Below are positions 26,858 through 34,814 of a stretch of DNA of 38,720 bases, piece after piece. Every line of letters begins with the position of its first letter. Positions within the stretch are counted from its first letter, which is position 1. The translations under genes were made by a program, and so were the position numbers. The DNA is from Methanomassiliicoccales archaeon (lineage in GTDB: Archaea; Thermoplasmatota; Thermoplasmata; Methanomassiliicoccales; UBA472): contig DASXVU010000015.1 of NCBI GenBank assembly GCA_036504055.1, forward strand, positions 1-38,720. The letters run 5' to 3'. The notes beneath the pieces were generated by a model. It did no database searches. It saw only the letters and a list, made by a program, of their open reading frames with translations, and had not been told where the DNA came from.

Positions 26858-26950
26858 ATGACTGTTGACACCTATTATTTGAATCCCATAATTATTATTG
26901 TAATTATTATATTTATTGTTGCACTAATCAGAAAATTTAGGAAGAAATGA
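26858..26950 (+). CDS. 30-aa single-helix membrane microprotein (candidate)
   Basis: An ATG-to-TGA frame of 30 residues. Residues 1-9 are polar (MTVDTYYLN). About 15 residues of Ile/Val/Phe form a membrane helix (IIIIVIIIFIVALI), and the tail is strongly basic (RKFRKK). This is the classic layout of a single-pass small membrane protein with positive-inside orientation. Signals support it: TATAAAA at 26817-26823 and GGAGA at 26849-26853, 4 bases before the ATG. The very AT-rich codons differ from the neighbours, which cautions that it could be chance. Function unknown. Confidence 0.45.
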   Translation: MTVDTYYLNPIIIIVIIIFIVALIRKFRKK

Positions 26951-27329
26951 TCTTTCAATAATCTTTATTGATATTGGCTGAAAGGCTGTACTCAATTTAT
27001 TAAGACAATTTCCAACATGTTACTCTGACTCTTAAACGTCAATCTCATCTATATCTCGAACGACCTGCCCGACGGGCTCAGCCCTATGTGTCAGTCCCTT
27101 CCCACGCGCCATTCGAGATTCCTTTCCAGGCTCGGCGTCGGTCGCTTTGGAATATTACGGCCGTTTGAGCGGCGTCACCTTCTAAATCCTTCATCATCCT
27201 CTTTATGACCGCGATCCAACGTTTTGTTCTCGCGGCATCGGCAATTTCTCGATAGGAATCAATCTGTCCTAGCACGTTATTGGAGGCGTGTCCCTTTTTG
27301 TCATGCCAGTCAACCGTCGCGAGATAAAG

Positions 27330-27337
27330 GTTATAAT
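27330..27337 (+). promoter_or_regulatory. TATA box of the marker-2-like gene
   Basis: TTATAATC is centred about 26 bases before the ATG at 27360, which predicts a leaderless mRNA and supports that start over an upstream in-frame TTG. Confidence 0.5.
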
Positions 27338-27359
27338 CGCTTCCACGATACACCATACC

Positions 27360-28367
27360 ATGACTCTTAGCGACCTGGTATCCGATCTTAGGGGGTACCC
27401 AGGCATCACCAGGAAGAAGGCCATTTCGAGCGTTATCAACTTCTTCCCCAAGGTCTCATCGTCTAAAGTGCTTGCATCCTATGGTGAAGATGCGGCGGTC
27501 ATGGAGCATAACGGTGAGGCGATGCTGCTTGCTGCTGATGGCATAATGCCGCCGCTGATGAAAGCCAATCCCTTCTTCGCTGGTTACTATGGCGTTCTTG
27601 TAAATATCAATGATATATCGGCCATGGGCGGGATACCCTTGGCCATGCTGGATGTTCTATCCGTCAAGGACGAGAAGGTGTGTGCGAACGTCATGCGAGG
27701 CATGGAGACGGCGGTCAAGAAGTTCGGGGTGCCGATTGTGGGAGGACACACGCATCCGGATTGCACCTATAACGCCATCGACGTGGCGATCGTCGGGACG
27801 GCCAAACTCGACGAGGTCATCTATTCCCATACGGCACTGGCCGGGGACGACATCATCATGGCGACGGACCTGGACGGATTCTATCCCGAGGGTCTGACCT
27901 ATGCCTGGGACACTACGTCGAAGAAGGATTCGATCATTGCCCGCCGTCAAATGCTGATCATGAACAAGATAGCCAAGAAAAAGCTGCTGCGCTCCGGAAA
28001 GGACATCAGCAACCCTGGGTCGCTGGGCACGTTGGGAATGCTGCTGGAGACGAGCGGTAAGGGTGCATCGGTGGACATCAACATGATTCCACGACCGAAA
28101 GGGGTCGATTTCTCCCAATGGCTAAAGTCCTATCAGGGAGCCGGGTTCGTGGTCACCTGCGATCCAAGGCACTCGGAACAGGTCCTCGAGCAGTTCGGCA
28201 CCGTTGGCATAACCGGCGCCGTGGTGGGCAAGGTGGACGGGACGAACGTTTTCAAGGTGACCGACGGCAACGAAACGTCGACCTTGTTCGACCTGAACAT
28301 CGAGAACATAACTGGATGCAAGCCAGCATCCACGGTCGGCTGGGAAGAGATAGGGTCTGGGAAATAA
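27360..28367 (+). CDS. AIR-synthase-like protein, methanogenesis marker 2 family
   Basis: A 335-residue protein of the PurM/SelD/HypE superfamily, most like the family called methanogenesis marker 2. Matching blocks are TRKKAISSVINFF at the start, YGEDAAVMEHNGEAMLLAAD, GYYGVLVNINDISAMGG, GVPIVGGHTHPD with YNAIDVAIVG, GKDISNPGSLGTLGMLLETS and a late WLKSYQGAGFV. The Asp and His residues fit ATP/metal binding in this fold. The reaction is not known. The family is nearly confined to methanogens and close relatives, so it says something about ancestry. It stands alone, with a probable leaderless transcript. Confidence 0.88.
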   Translation: MTLSDLVSDLRGYPGITRKKAISSVINFFPKVSSSKVLASYGEDAAVMEHNGEAMLLAADGIMPPLMKANPFFAGYYGVLVNINDISAMGGIPLAMLDVLSVKDEKVCANVMRGMETAVKKFGVPIVGGHTHPDCTYNAIDVAIVGTAKLDEVIYSHTALAGDDIIMATDLDGFYPEGLTYAWDTTSKKDSIIARRQMLIMNKIAKKKLLRSGKDISNPGSLGTLGMLLETSGKGASVDINMIPRPKGVDFSQWLKSYQGAGFVVTCDPRHSEQVLEQFGTVGITGAVVGKVDGTNVFKVTDGNETSTLFDLNIENITGCKPASTVGWEEIGSGK

Positions 28368-28471
28368 GATCGGTGCATGAACGATCCAATGACCTCGGGG
28401 CGGACGACTCGTTCACGGGATAATACGGGACTCAATTCTCTTCGATAAATGATAGGCGAGTTTGTTACTGG

Positions 28472-28487
28472 CCATCATTGATGATGG
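28472..28487. repeat. Short inverted repeat between genes
   Basis: CCATCATTGATGATGG has 7-base arms around TG. It lies about 105 bases after the marker-2-like gene and 50 bases before the TATA element of the next unit. It could be a terminator stem or an operator; there is no T-run right after it. Confidence 0.3.
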
Positions 28488-28536
28488 TCTGTTTGCGCTT
28501 ATTTATTGCATGGCCGCTATTTTGACGACAATGTAC

Positions 28537-28545
28537 TAAATATAT
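28537..28545 (+). promoter_or_regulatory. TATA box of the two-gene unknown unit
   Basis: TAAATATAT lies about 90 bases before the ATG at 28632. Transcription should begin near 28567, leaving a leader of about 65 nt. GTCGACAC occurs twice nearby, just downstream of the TATA element and again before the gene. Confidence 0.4.
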
Positions 28546-28631
28546 TGAGGTCGACACAAATTATCCAGCATGAACGGTGGCCAAAATATGGTCAAGACTT
28601 TGTCGACACACCAAAGCCGAGATGATTAAGC

Positions 28632-30443
28632 ATGGTATTCACCCAGAACTCAGACCTCTATGCAGCGGTCCAGGATGCTGGCATCAACAGGGTCCTTCAC
28701 CATGTCATGGTGCAAAGGCCGTCTCTATTCAATTACGGGTCGATCCTGCCGGCAGCAAACCCACAGCCCATCTGCAGAGCGATCCCGGCCGTTCCGGCAG
28801 TGGTCCGGGCGCAGAACCCTCTGATGACGGAGATGGACCCGCTGCCTGTCCTCATGACGCCGGCCATTCCGACGATAACGCTTGATTATATCGTCCAGTT
28901 AACGAATGGGGCGATCGACTTTTTCCCGGGCAATGTCTTCAGCCTTCCTCCTGAACTGAACCCACCCCTTTCCGACCAGCATTTCGCTGTTCACTTCGAG
29001 GTGTGCGCCGGATTGATCTGTCAACCGAGGATACGTCTCTGGCCCACTCCTCTTCGACCGATAAAAGAGAACAGGAGGAAGGATGGAAGAACGGACATAA
29101 CCTGCTTTTGCCTAGACCTGTTCGCCACTGGCTCGCTCGGCATAACAGGCCAGCCGGGGGCTCAATCCATCTCGATGAACGTCTCAGGGATTGAGATTCC
29201 TGAACTAAAGCCGGAAGGTATGGAGGAGGCAATCGAATGCTATGCGCTTCTGGTCATGAACAGAGGCATCCTTCCAAAAGCGGCCGAGGCCTTGTCTGCA
29301 TTGGCCTTCCAGGCGATCCCTCTCCCTCAGGGGCTGGGCAGCCTGACCTTATCCGCATCCACTGCGGTCCCGCACAATCCGGCCGTGGAGGACAACCAGT
29401 TCAAGGCGTTCATTAACCTCGACAATATTGAGCTAAACCTGCCACCGCCCGATAATGGGGGAGGTGGATCTTCCGGTTCGGGCGGCGGCACGATTACCCG
29501 AACAACTCGCCCCAGGACCAGGAGCGGGACCTTCGACCTCACCGCCGCCGTTTCGGCGGAAGCGTTCGGCAAGATATTCACCGCGATCGTCAAAGGGTTC
29601 CATTTCGAAAAGTCTGGCAACGGCAGTTACGGACCCTTCTCTGCAAACTATGATGTTGCGGCCCATCTCGAAGGCGGGTCCCTGGAGATGAGGGACGATG
29701 GCACCATCATCATCAAGGAGCTCGATATCAAGTGGGATAAACTGAAGCTCGATATCGGGATCGACATTCCGGAATGGTGCGTCGGGGGCGGGCAGGTGTG
29801 CGTGTTGCCTCCATACCCTTCCTGCGATGTTCCTATCGTGGGGTGCGGGGATTGCGTGACCCTACCGAGCTATTGCTTCTTCTCAGGCAATCCGGACATC
29901 AACATCCCGATCGATCTGAGCGGGCTGATCACCTCCGAGGTCACGATCAGCGGCAGGGTGAGATCATTCTACGGCGTCGGCTCTGGTACGTATAACCGGT
30001 GGCAGATCGTGGTGGTGCCGACACTGCCGCTGGACCTCGACATAATCGATATCGCGGACACCGTCGGAGACCTGTTCAAGAACCTGGTCCAAGGGGGAAT
30101 CGACAATCTGCTCAATTCGCTCGGGGCACCAGGCTGGGCGATCGCCCTGATAGACGGCATCTTGGGAGGGATCGACAACATAATAAGGGTCATCCTGGAC
30201 ATTCCTGATGACATAGGAGAATGGTTGATAGACATGATAAGTCAGATCGGGATCTTCAGCTCGTTGCTGAATGACCTCTATGACTATATCGCCCTCCAGA
30301 TTCCGGCAGTGTTCGAGATAGAGGACCCAAAAACGGTAATGGATCAGGATGGTGCGCTGATACCGGTCAAGATACCCATAGACTTCATCGGGGTCAGCGT
30401 TGATTCCCATGAGATGGTGATACAAGGAGACGTGGGAAATTGA
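28632..30443 (+). CDS. Large uncharacterised protein, possibly TULIP-like
   Basis: A 603-residue protein of unknown function without signal peptide or membrane helix. The N-terminus (DLYAAVQDAGINRVLHHVM, then QRPSLFNYGS) and the middle (YGPFSANYDVAAHLEGGSLE, then IKELDIKWDKLKLDIGIDIP) match a pattern I recall from uncharacterised bacterial proteins. A Gly/Ser-rich linker lies at about 276-290. A Cys-rich patch (residues 382-416, seven Cys) follows DIPEW. Then come IDLSGLITSEVTISGRV, long amphipathic stretches rich in Ile/Leu/Asp, and an ending IPIDFIGVSVDSHEMVIQGD. Alternating long beta strands with amphipathic helices suggest a lipid-binding TULIP-like fold; this is inference. The next gene overlaps its stop, so the two form a unit. 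Confidence 0.75.
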   Translation: MVFTQNSDLYAAVQDAGINRVLHHVMVQRPSLFNYGSILPAANPQPICRAIPAVPAVVRAQNPLMTEMDPLPVLMTPAIPTITLDYIVQLTNGAIDFFPGNVFSLPPELNPPLSDQHFAVHFEVCAGLICQPRIRLWPTPLRPIKENRRKDGRTDITCFCLDLFATGSLGITGQPGAQSISMNVSGIEIPELKPEGMEEAIECYALLVMNRGILPKAAEALSALAFQAIPLPQGLGSLTLSASTAVPHNPAVEDNQFKAFINLDNIELNLPPPDNGGGGSSGSGGGTITRTTRPRTRSGTFDLTAAVSAEAFGKIFTAIVKGFHFEKSGNGSYGPFSANYDVAAHLEGGSLEMRDDGTIIIKELDIKWDKLKLDIGIDIPEWCVGGGQVCVLPPYPSCDVPIVGCGDCVTLPSYCFFSGNPDINIPIDLSGLITSEVTISGRVRSFYGVGSGTYNRWQIVVVPTLPLDLDIIDIADTVGDLFKNLVQGGIDNLLNSLGAPGWAIALIDGILGGIDNIIRVILDIPDDIGEWLIDMISQIGIFSSLLNDLYDYIALQIPAVFEIEDPKTVMDQDGALIPVKIPIDFIGVSVDSHEMVIQGDVGN

Positions 30444-31225
30444 TCACGAAATCTATACTGGACAGATCGATGATTCTTCGAGAGGATGCGATCGACAGCG
30501 GTTCCCTGGCCTCAATGGGCTCGATCATACACAAGGTCACCGAGAGCGGGGACTACCGTGGCGATGTCTACCGCGGGACGGCCAAGGTGGGAACGTTCTA
30601 CTTGACCGTTTCCGAGAATGGCGAGGCGGCTTCGGATTGCGAAAAATCTCCCAGGCAGTTAGACATAGACCTAGCAGGCCTAGATCGTTCTTTGGGAAAA
30701 GCGACAAAGGATTGCGGCAACAGGTTCACACTTCGGGCCGGAGGGAACATAGTGTTCACGGCTCTGTCCGGTTCGGGCGGATACGCGATAGAGCTGCTGC
30801 GCCGGGAGAAGGGAAAAGAATCGGTGAAGGTGTTCGACAGCAGGAAATTGGGAGAAGGCGACCTCTTCATCGTCCACATCATGAGGCCGGGCCTCTATTC
30901 CATCAAGAACACCAACGGAAAGAGACAGACGGAACTGACCGTAGAATATCCAGATCCGGAGAAGCTTCAACTGAAAACGGATCCGTTTCTGGTGGAGTTC
31001 AAAGACGAAGAGATCGTACCGAACAGGATAGTCATACAGCCGGTCCAGGCATTGATGTTCGATCCTAAGGACGAATCCAGGATAACGATTGAATTGAAGA
31101 AGGCGGACGACCGTCCAGCGCCCGTCCGGGTTCCCATAGTCACCCCTTCAAAGGCCCGAAAGAAAAAGTCGCCCGCGGTGGCCGGACAGAAAACGATCCT
31201 TAGAAAGATCCGGTTCTATGGATGA
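30440..31225 (+). CDS. Uncharacterised beta-rich partner protein
   Basis: A 261-residue soluble protein of unknown function. Its TTG start overlaps the stop of the preceding gene and has AAGGAG 10 bases upstream; an ATG at 30470 is an alternative. Predicted mostly beta: GDYRGDVYRGTAKVGTFYLT, FTLRAGGNIVFTALSG, GYAIELLRR and FIVHIMRPGLYSIKNTNG look like successive strands of a sandwich domain. The C-terminal 60 residues end in a basic, Lys/Arg-rich tail (KARKKKSPA). No signal peptide or membrane helix. The tight overlap with the TULIP-like gene suggests that the two products work together. Confidence 0.7.
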   Translation: MITKSILDRSMILREDAIDSGSLASMGSIIHKVTESGDYRGDVYRGTAKVGTFYLTVSENGEAASDCEKSPRQLDIDLAGLDRSLGKATKDCGNRFTLRAGGNIVFTALSGSGGYAIELLRREKGKESVKVFDSRKLGEGDLFIVHIMRPGLYSIKNTNGKRQTELTVEYPDPEKLQLKTDPFLVEFKDEEIVPNRIVIQPVQALMFDPKDESRITIELKKADDRPAPVRVPIVTPSKARKKKSPAVAGQKTILRKIRFYG

Positions 31226-31387
31226 GCCTCATCGATCCGTCGGCATAAGCTCAACAATGACCGACTGGCGCCCCAGCTTCTCGGGCCAGCAGGTCCATCT
31301 TTATCCTTAACGGAATTTATTACAGTGCCAGGCAATATTCGTCATTCCTTGACGAATTAATGTCCCAGTGTTGATTTCAGAAAGAAT

Positions 31388-31708
31388 GAGGTGCTAGGCC
31401 ACAAGGGTGGCCGCTCAGTTTGGCACAGGTGATCCGACCGCTGACTCAGCCCCGCTCCCCTTCGAGCGTAGGTAGTCCACGGTAAGGCTGTTCCCGTCAG
31501 GGCCTGACCCGTTCTCCGTGATCAGAGCAAGGAGCGCAACCCTCCAGCTGCACCCCAGAGCTGCCACCGACCCCGTAGGACAGAGCCTCAACATCAACGG
31601 TTGGGCCTATGCCTCCCCGGATACGACGCCCCTCGTTGTCACCCCCGCTTATCGACGATTTCGGTGTAAAAGGACACGCCGAGCGTCCCGGTCTAGCCTA
31701 GCGCCCCC
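31388..31708 (-). ncRNA. ffs: Signal recognition particle RNA (7S RNA)
   Basis: The RNA of the archaeal signal recognition particle, about 320 nt. The ends pair: GGGGCGCTAGG at the 5' end with CCTAGCACCTC at the 3' end (one mismatch). Near the 5' end are CTCGGCGTGTCC, TTACACCGAAATCG and TCGATAAGCGGGG, the conserved helix 3/4 loops. GGTCGGTGGCAGCTCTGGGG lies in the middle. The SRP54-binding domain is visible as GGGTCAGGCCC, TGAC, GGGAACAGCC. The tetraloop is TGAC instead of the usual GGAA type, and AACAG replaces AGCAG. A TATA box lies at the right distance upstream, and a T-rich stretch follows the 3' end. The exact ends are uncertain by a few bases. Confidence 0.88.
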
Positions 31709-31724
31709 AATTAAGCATACAAGC

Positions 31725-31732
31725 TATTTAAA
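31725..31732. promoter_or_regulatory. Shared TATA element of SRP RNA and lipA
   Basis: TATTTAAA on the plus strand (TTTAAATA on the minus). It sits about 20-25 bases from the 5' end of the SRP RNA and about 43 bases from the lipA ATG, which fits transcription in both directions (lipA start near 31755). I see no other TATA element for either gene. Confidence 0.5.
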
Positions 31733-31770
31733 CGCAATGTATCCCGCTGGCCTAGCCAACAGATGGGGTA

Positions 31771-32739
31771 ATGAAAAACAAAGCACGGTCGACGCAATAC
31801 CAACCTATCCCGAGAGGAAAATTAGTAAAAGCCCCTGGCAACAATATGATGCCCGTGAGTGAATTTACAGCGCTCCCTTTGGCAAAGCCCGATTGGCTGA
31901 GGACGATCGCGGCGGTCGGCGGGGACTTCGATAGGGTTAGGGAAGTGACAAGGAAACATTCCTTGCACACTGTCTGTGATTCTTCCCACTGTCCAAACAT
32001 TCGAGAGTGCTGGTCAGAAAGAAGCGCGACCTTCATGATCCTAGGAGACATGTGCACCCGGCATTGCAGGTTCTGCGCGGTCAACCATGGCGACCCCAAA
32101 GGAGAAAACGATGATTCGGAACCATCAAGGGTCGCCGAGGCCATAAAAGAGCTTGGGTTGAAGTATGTGGTCATAACCAGTGTCACCCGGGATGACCTTA
32201 AGGATGGTGGTGCATCGGCCTTCGCAGAGACGGTCCGAGCGATACGCGAAGTATCGGATTGCCGCGTCGAGCTCCTTATACCGGACCTGTCCGGCAAGGA
32301 GAACGCGCTCCGGGTGCTAGCCGATTCCGTACCGGATGTGATCGGTCACAACATAGAGACCGTCGAGCGCCTCCAAAGGATGGTAAGAGATCCCAGATCC
32401 TCCTATGCCGGGTCGCTGAATTTGTTAGGCTGGCTGAAGGGTTTGTATCCAGATATGGTAACAAAGAGTTCCATGATGCTCGGCCTGGGAGAGACCCGGG
32501 ATGAGACCGTGCGCACAATGTCGGACCTGCGTGCCGTCGGGGTTGACGCGATCGCGATAGGGCAGTACCTTAAACCCAAGGGAGGCAACCTCCCGATTTC
32601 GGAATATGTGGAACCGGCTGCGTTCAAGAGCCTCGAGGAACAAGCTCGTGCCATGGGGTTCCGGTTCATCACGTGTGGACCCTTGGTCCGTACATCTTAC
32701 AAAGCACAGAGGATCCTAGAATTGATCGGAGGGGCATAA
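31771..32739 (+). CDS. lipA: Lipoyl synthase
   Basis: A 322-residue radical-SAM enzyme that inserts two sulfurs into octanoyl groups bound to E2 or H proteins. The auxiliary-cluster Cys are C69, C74 and C80 (VCDSSHCPNIRECW). The radical-SAM cluster Cys are C95, C99 and C102 (CTRHCRFC). MILGDMCT, TSVTRDDLKDGGA, HNIETVERL, TKSSMMLGLGE and the end GPLVRTSYKA complete the family pattern; the last contains the Ser that ligates the auxiliary cluster. It is the bacterial-type enzyme. Its stop lies one base before pdhA, which has GGAGGGG as ribosome binding site. A later ATG at 31846 is a possible alternative start. Confidence 0.95.
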   Translation: MKNKARSTQYQPIPRGKLVKAPGNNMMPVSEFTALPLAKPDWLRTIAAVGGDFDRVREVTRKHSLHTVCDSSHCPNIRECWSERSATFMILGDMCTRHCRFCAVNHGDPKGENDDSEPSRVAEAIKELGLKYVVITSVTRDDLKDGGASAFAETVRAIREVSDCRVELLIPDLSGKENALRVLADSVPDVIGHNIETVERLQRMVRDPRSSYAGSLNLLGWLKGLYPDMVTKSSMMLGLGETRDETVRTMSDLRAVGVDAIAIGQYLKPKGGNLPISEYVEPAAFKSLEEQARAMGFRFITCGPLVRTSYKAQRILELIGGA

Positions 32740-32740
32740 A

Positions 32741-33823
32741 ATGTTGATCGACGATTTCAACCCGCTCGAGGGTAAGATGCTGCAGATACTGAAGACCGAT
32801 GGGACCGTGGTCGAGGGGTTGGACCCGAAGCTCGACGATTCCGTCCTGCTCCAGGCGTACAGGACGATGGTATTGACCCGTGTGGCCGACGAGAAGGCGG
32901 TCAAGCTTCAGAGGCAGGGCCGTTTGGGCGCATACCCTCCTTGCAAGGGTCAGGAGGCGGCTGTGATCGGACCGGCCATGGCGATGAGGAAGGATGACTG
33001 GTTCGTCTGGTCGTTCCGGGAGATGGGCGGTCTCCTTTATCATCAGATACCCCTGATGAGCCAGTTCCTCTACTGGATGGGGAATGAGATGGGCTCACAC
33101 TACCCCGATGACGTTCGCGCCCTGCCTTCCTCCGTCCCGGTAGGGTCGCAGCTCACCCATGCCGTCGGCATTTCCTACGCCGCGAAGCTCCGGGGCGAGG
33201 ACACCGTGTCGGTGGCATTCTTCGGGGACGGGGGCAGTTCGGAAGGCGATTTCCATGAGGCGGCGAACTTTGCCGGGGTGTATCAATGCCCGGTCGTGTT
33301 CGTTTGTCAGAACAACCAGTATGCCATATCCTACCCGCGTAAGTTCCAGACCCGAAGTCCCACCATCGCCCAGAAGGCCGTCTCCTACGGCTTCCCCGGC
33401 ATCCTGGTCGATGGCAACGATATCCTGGGTATGTACGCCGCCGCCAGGGAGGCGGTGGAAAGGGCGCGCAGCGGCCTCGGCCCGACGCTGATCGAGGCCT
33501 ATACATACAGGTTGGGAGACCATACCACATCAGACGATGCCACCAGGTATCGGTTGGAGTCGGAGCTGGCGGAATGGATGCAGAAGGACCCGCTGGACCG
33601 ATTCAACCGGTATCTCGAGGCCAAAGGCATCTGGAACGACGACCTGGAGAATGCGGCAGTGAAGGAAGCGCAGGACGAGGTGGAGAAAGCCGTTTCCGAG
33701 GCAGAGAACTATCCGAAACCGACAGTTGACGAAGTGTTCCGCCACATGTACGCGGAAATGTCGCCAGATATGGTGGAACAGATGGAGCGGATACGGGCTG
33801 AAACGGGCAAGAAGGGGGCGTGA
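32741..33823 (+). CDS. pdhA: 2-oxoacid (pyruvate) dehydrogenase E1 alpha subunit
   Basis: A 360-residue subunit of the thiamine-diphosphate-dependent E1 component, which decarboxylates the 2-oxoacid and passes the acyl group to lipoyl-E2. The N-terminal part RTMVLTRVADEKAVKLQRQG with RLGAYPPCKGQEA is typical of PdhA. The ThDP motif begins FFGDGGSSEGDFHEA and ends in CQNNQYAIS. The phosphorylation-loop region reads YRLGDHTTSDDATRYR. It is more like pyruvate-type than branched-chain-type E1, but archaeal enzymes of this group (for example in Thermoplasma) can favour branched-chain oxoacids, so the substrate is open. Operon lipA-pdhA-pdhB-pdhC. Confidence 0.94.
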   Translation: MLIDDFNPLEGKMLQILKTDGTVVEGLDPKLDDSVLLQAYRTMVLTRVADEKAVKLQRQGRLGAYPPCKGQEAAVIGPAMAMRKDDWFVWSFREMGGLLYHQIPLMSQFLYWMGNEMGSHYPDDVRALPSSVPVGSQLTHAVGISYAAKLRGEDTVSVAFFGDGGSSEGDFHEAANFAGVYQCPVVFVCQNNQYAISYPRKFQTRSPTIAQKAVSYGFPGILVDGNDILGMYAAAREAVERARSGLGPTLIEAYTYRLGDHTTSDDATRYRLESELAEWMQKDPLDRFNRYLEAKGIWNDDLENAAVKEAQDEVEKAVSEAENYPKPTVDEVFRHMYAEMSPDMVEQMERIRAETGKKGA

Positions 33824-33826
33824 GAC

Positions 33827-34804
33827 ATGGCATCCATGAACATGGTGCAGGCCATCAACTCCGCGTTGGCGTTGGAGATGGAGCGGGACCCGAGCATGGT
33901 GATGCTCGGTGAGGATATCGGCGTGGACGGCGGAGTGTTCCGCGTGACCGAAGGGCTACAGAAGCGGTTCGGTCCAGCCAGGGTCATAGACACGCCGCTC
34001 GCGGAGGGCGGGATAATCGGCATGTCCATCGGCATGGCGATCAATGGGCTGAGGCCGGTGGCAGAGATCCAGTTCATGGGCTTCTCCTATCCGGCGATGA
34101 ACCAGCTGATCTCCCATGCCTCCCGGATGAGGAACCGGACCCGGAGCCGTCTGACCGTTCCCATGGTGATGCGCATGCCCTACGGGGCGGGGGTGAAGGC
34201 CCTGGAGCACCATTCGGAGAGCACGGAAGCGCTCTTTGTTCATATTCCCGGACTTAAGGTGGTCGTGCCGTCCACTCCTTTGGAGGCGAAAGGTCTGCTG
34301 ACCGCCTCGATAAGGGACCCGGACCCGGTGATCTTCCTGGAACCTACGCGAAGCTACCGCATGCTCAAGGAGGAGGTACCGGACGGGGAGTATGTGATCC
34401 CGCTCGGAAAGGCCAGGATGGTCCAGGAGGGAAAGGACCTGACCCTGATCGGATGGGGGGCGATGATGGTGCAGATACAGAAGGCGGTCGACGAGGCGGC
34501 CAAGAAGGGAATATCCTGCGAGGTCATCGACATGCGCACCCTGTCGCCGATGGACTCCGCCACGGTGGTGGAGTCGGTGAAACGCACCGGAAGGGCGATC
34601 GTGGTGCAGGAAGCTCCCAAGACCTGCGGCGTCGGAGCGGAGATCGTCGCCAGGATCAATGAGAAGGCGTTGCTCTCATTGCAGGCGCCGGTGGCCAGGG
34701 TGGCCGGGCCGGACATCATCGTGCCGCTGCCCAAGGGCGAGGACTATTACTACATATCACCGGAGAGGATATTGGCCGAGATCGAAAGGACGGTCTCGTT
34801 CTGA
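33827..34804 (+). CDS. pdhB: 2-oxoacid (pyruvate) dehydrogenase E1 beta subunit
   Basis: A 325-residue partner of E1 alpha; together they form the alpha2-beta2 enzyme. Family blocks are MNMVQAINSALALEMERDPS, MLGEDIGVDGGVFRVTEGLQ, DTPLAEGGIIGMSIGMAING, AEIQFMGFSYPAMNQL, HHSESTEALFVHIPGLKVVV and FLEPTRSYR. The C-terminal transketolase-like domain has SCEVIDMRTLSPMD and VVQEAPKTCGVGAEI. Its ATG follows the pdhA stop by 3 bases. Length is normal. Confidence 0.95.
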   Translation: MASMNMVQAINSALALEMERDPSMVMLGEDIGVDGGVFRVTEGLQKRFGPARVIDTPLAEGGIIGMSIGMAINGLRPVAEIQFMGFSYPAMNQLISHASRMRNRTRSRLTVPMVMRMPYGAGVKALEHHSESTEALFVHIPGLKVVVPSTPLEAKGLLTASIRDPDPVIFLEPTRSYRMLKEEVPDGEYVIPLGKARMVQEGKDLTLIGWGAMMVQIQKAVDEAAKKGISCEVIDMRTLSPMDSATVVESVKRTGRAIVVQEAPKTCGVGAEIVARINEKALLSLQAPVARVAGPDIIVPLPKGEDYYYISPERILAEIERTVSF

Positions 34805-34814
34805 GGTGTTCAAG

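Larger units (their letters stand above)
26686..27359. other. AT-rich gap with one microprotein candidate
   Basis: This 674-base stretch holds the possible 30-aa membrane microprotein at 26858-26950 and the promoter of the next gene. A 90-codon frame on the minus strand (27084-27356) gives a hydrophilic sequence without known family or start signals, and its start abuts the likely leaderless start at 27360. I consider it doubtful. The rest shows no repeats or RNA genes that I recognise. Confidence 0.35.

Noticed and set aside
27084-27356. A 90-codon minus-strand frame between the microprotein and the marker-2-like gene
   Set aside because: No family, no ribosome binding site, mixed codon use, and its start touches the probable leaderless start of the plus-strand gene. 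Possible but not supported.
31415-31862. Protein-length frames across the SRP RNA (minus 31415-31597, plus 31518-31862)
   Set aside because: The DNA is explained by the SRP RNA on the minus strand and by the lipA start; the frames show no protein family.
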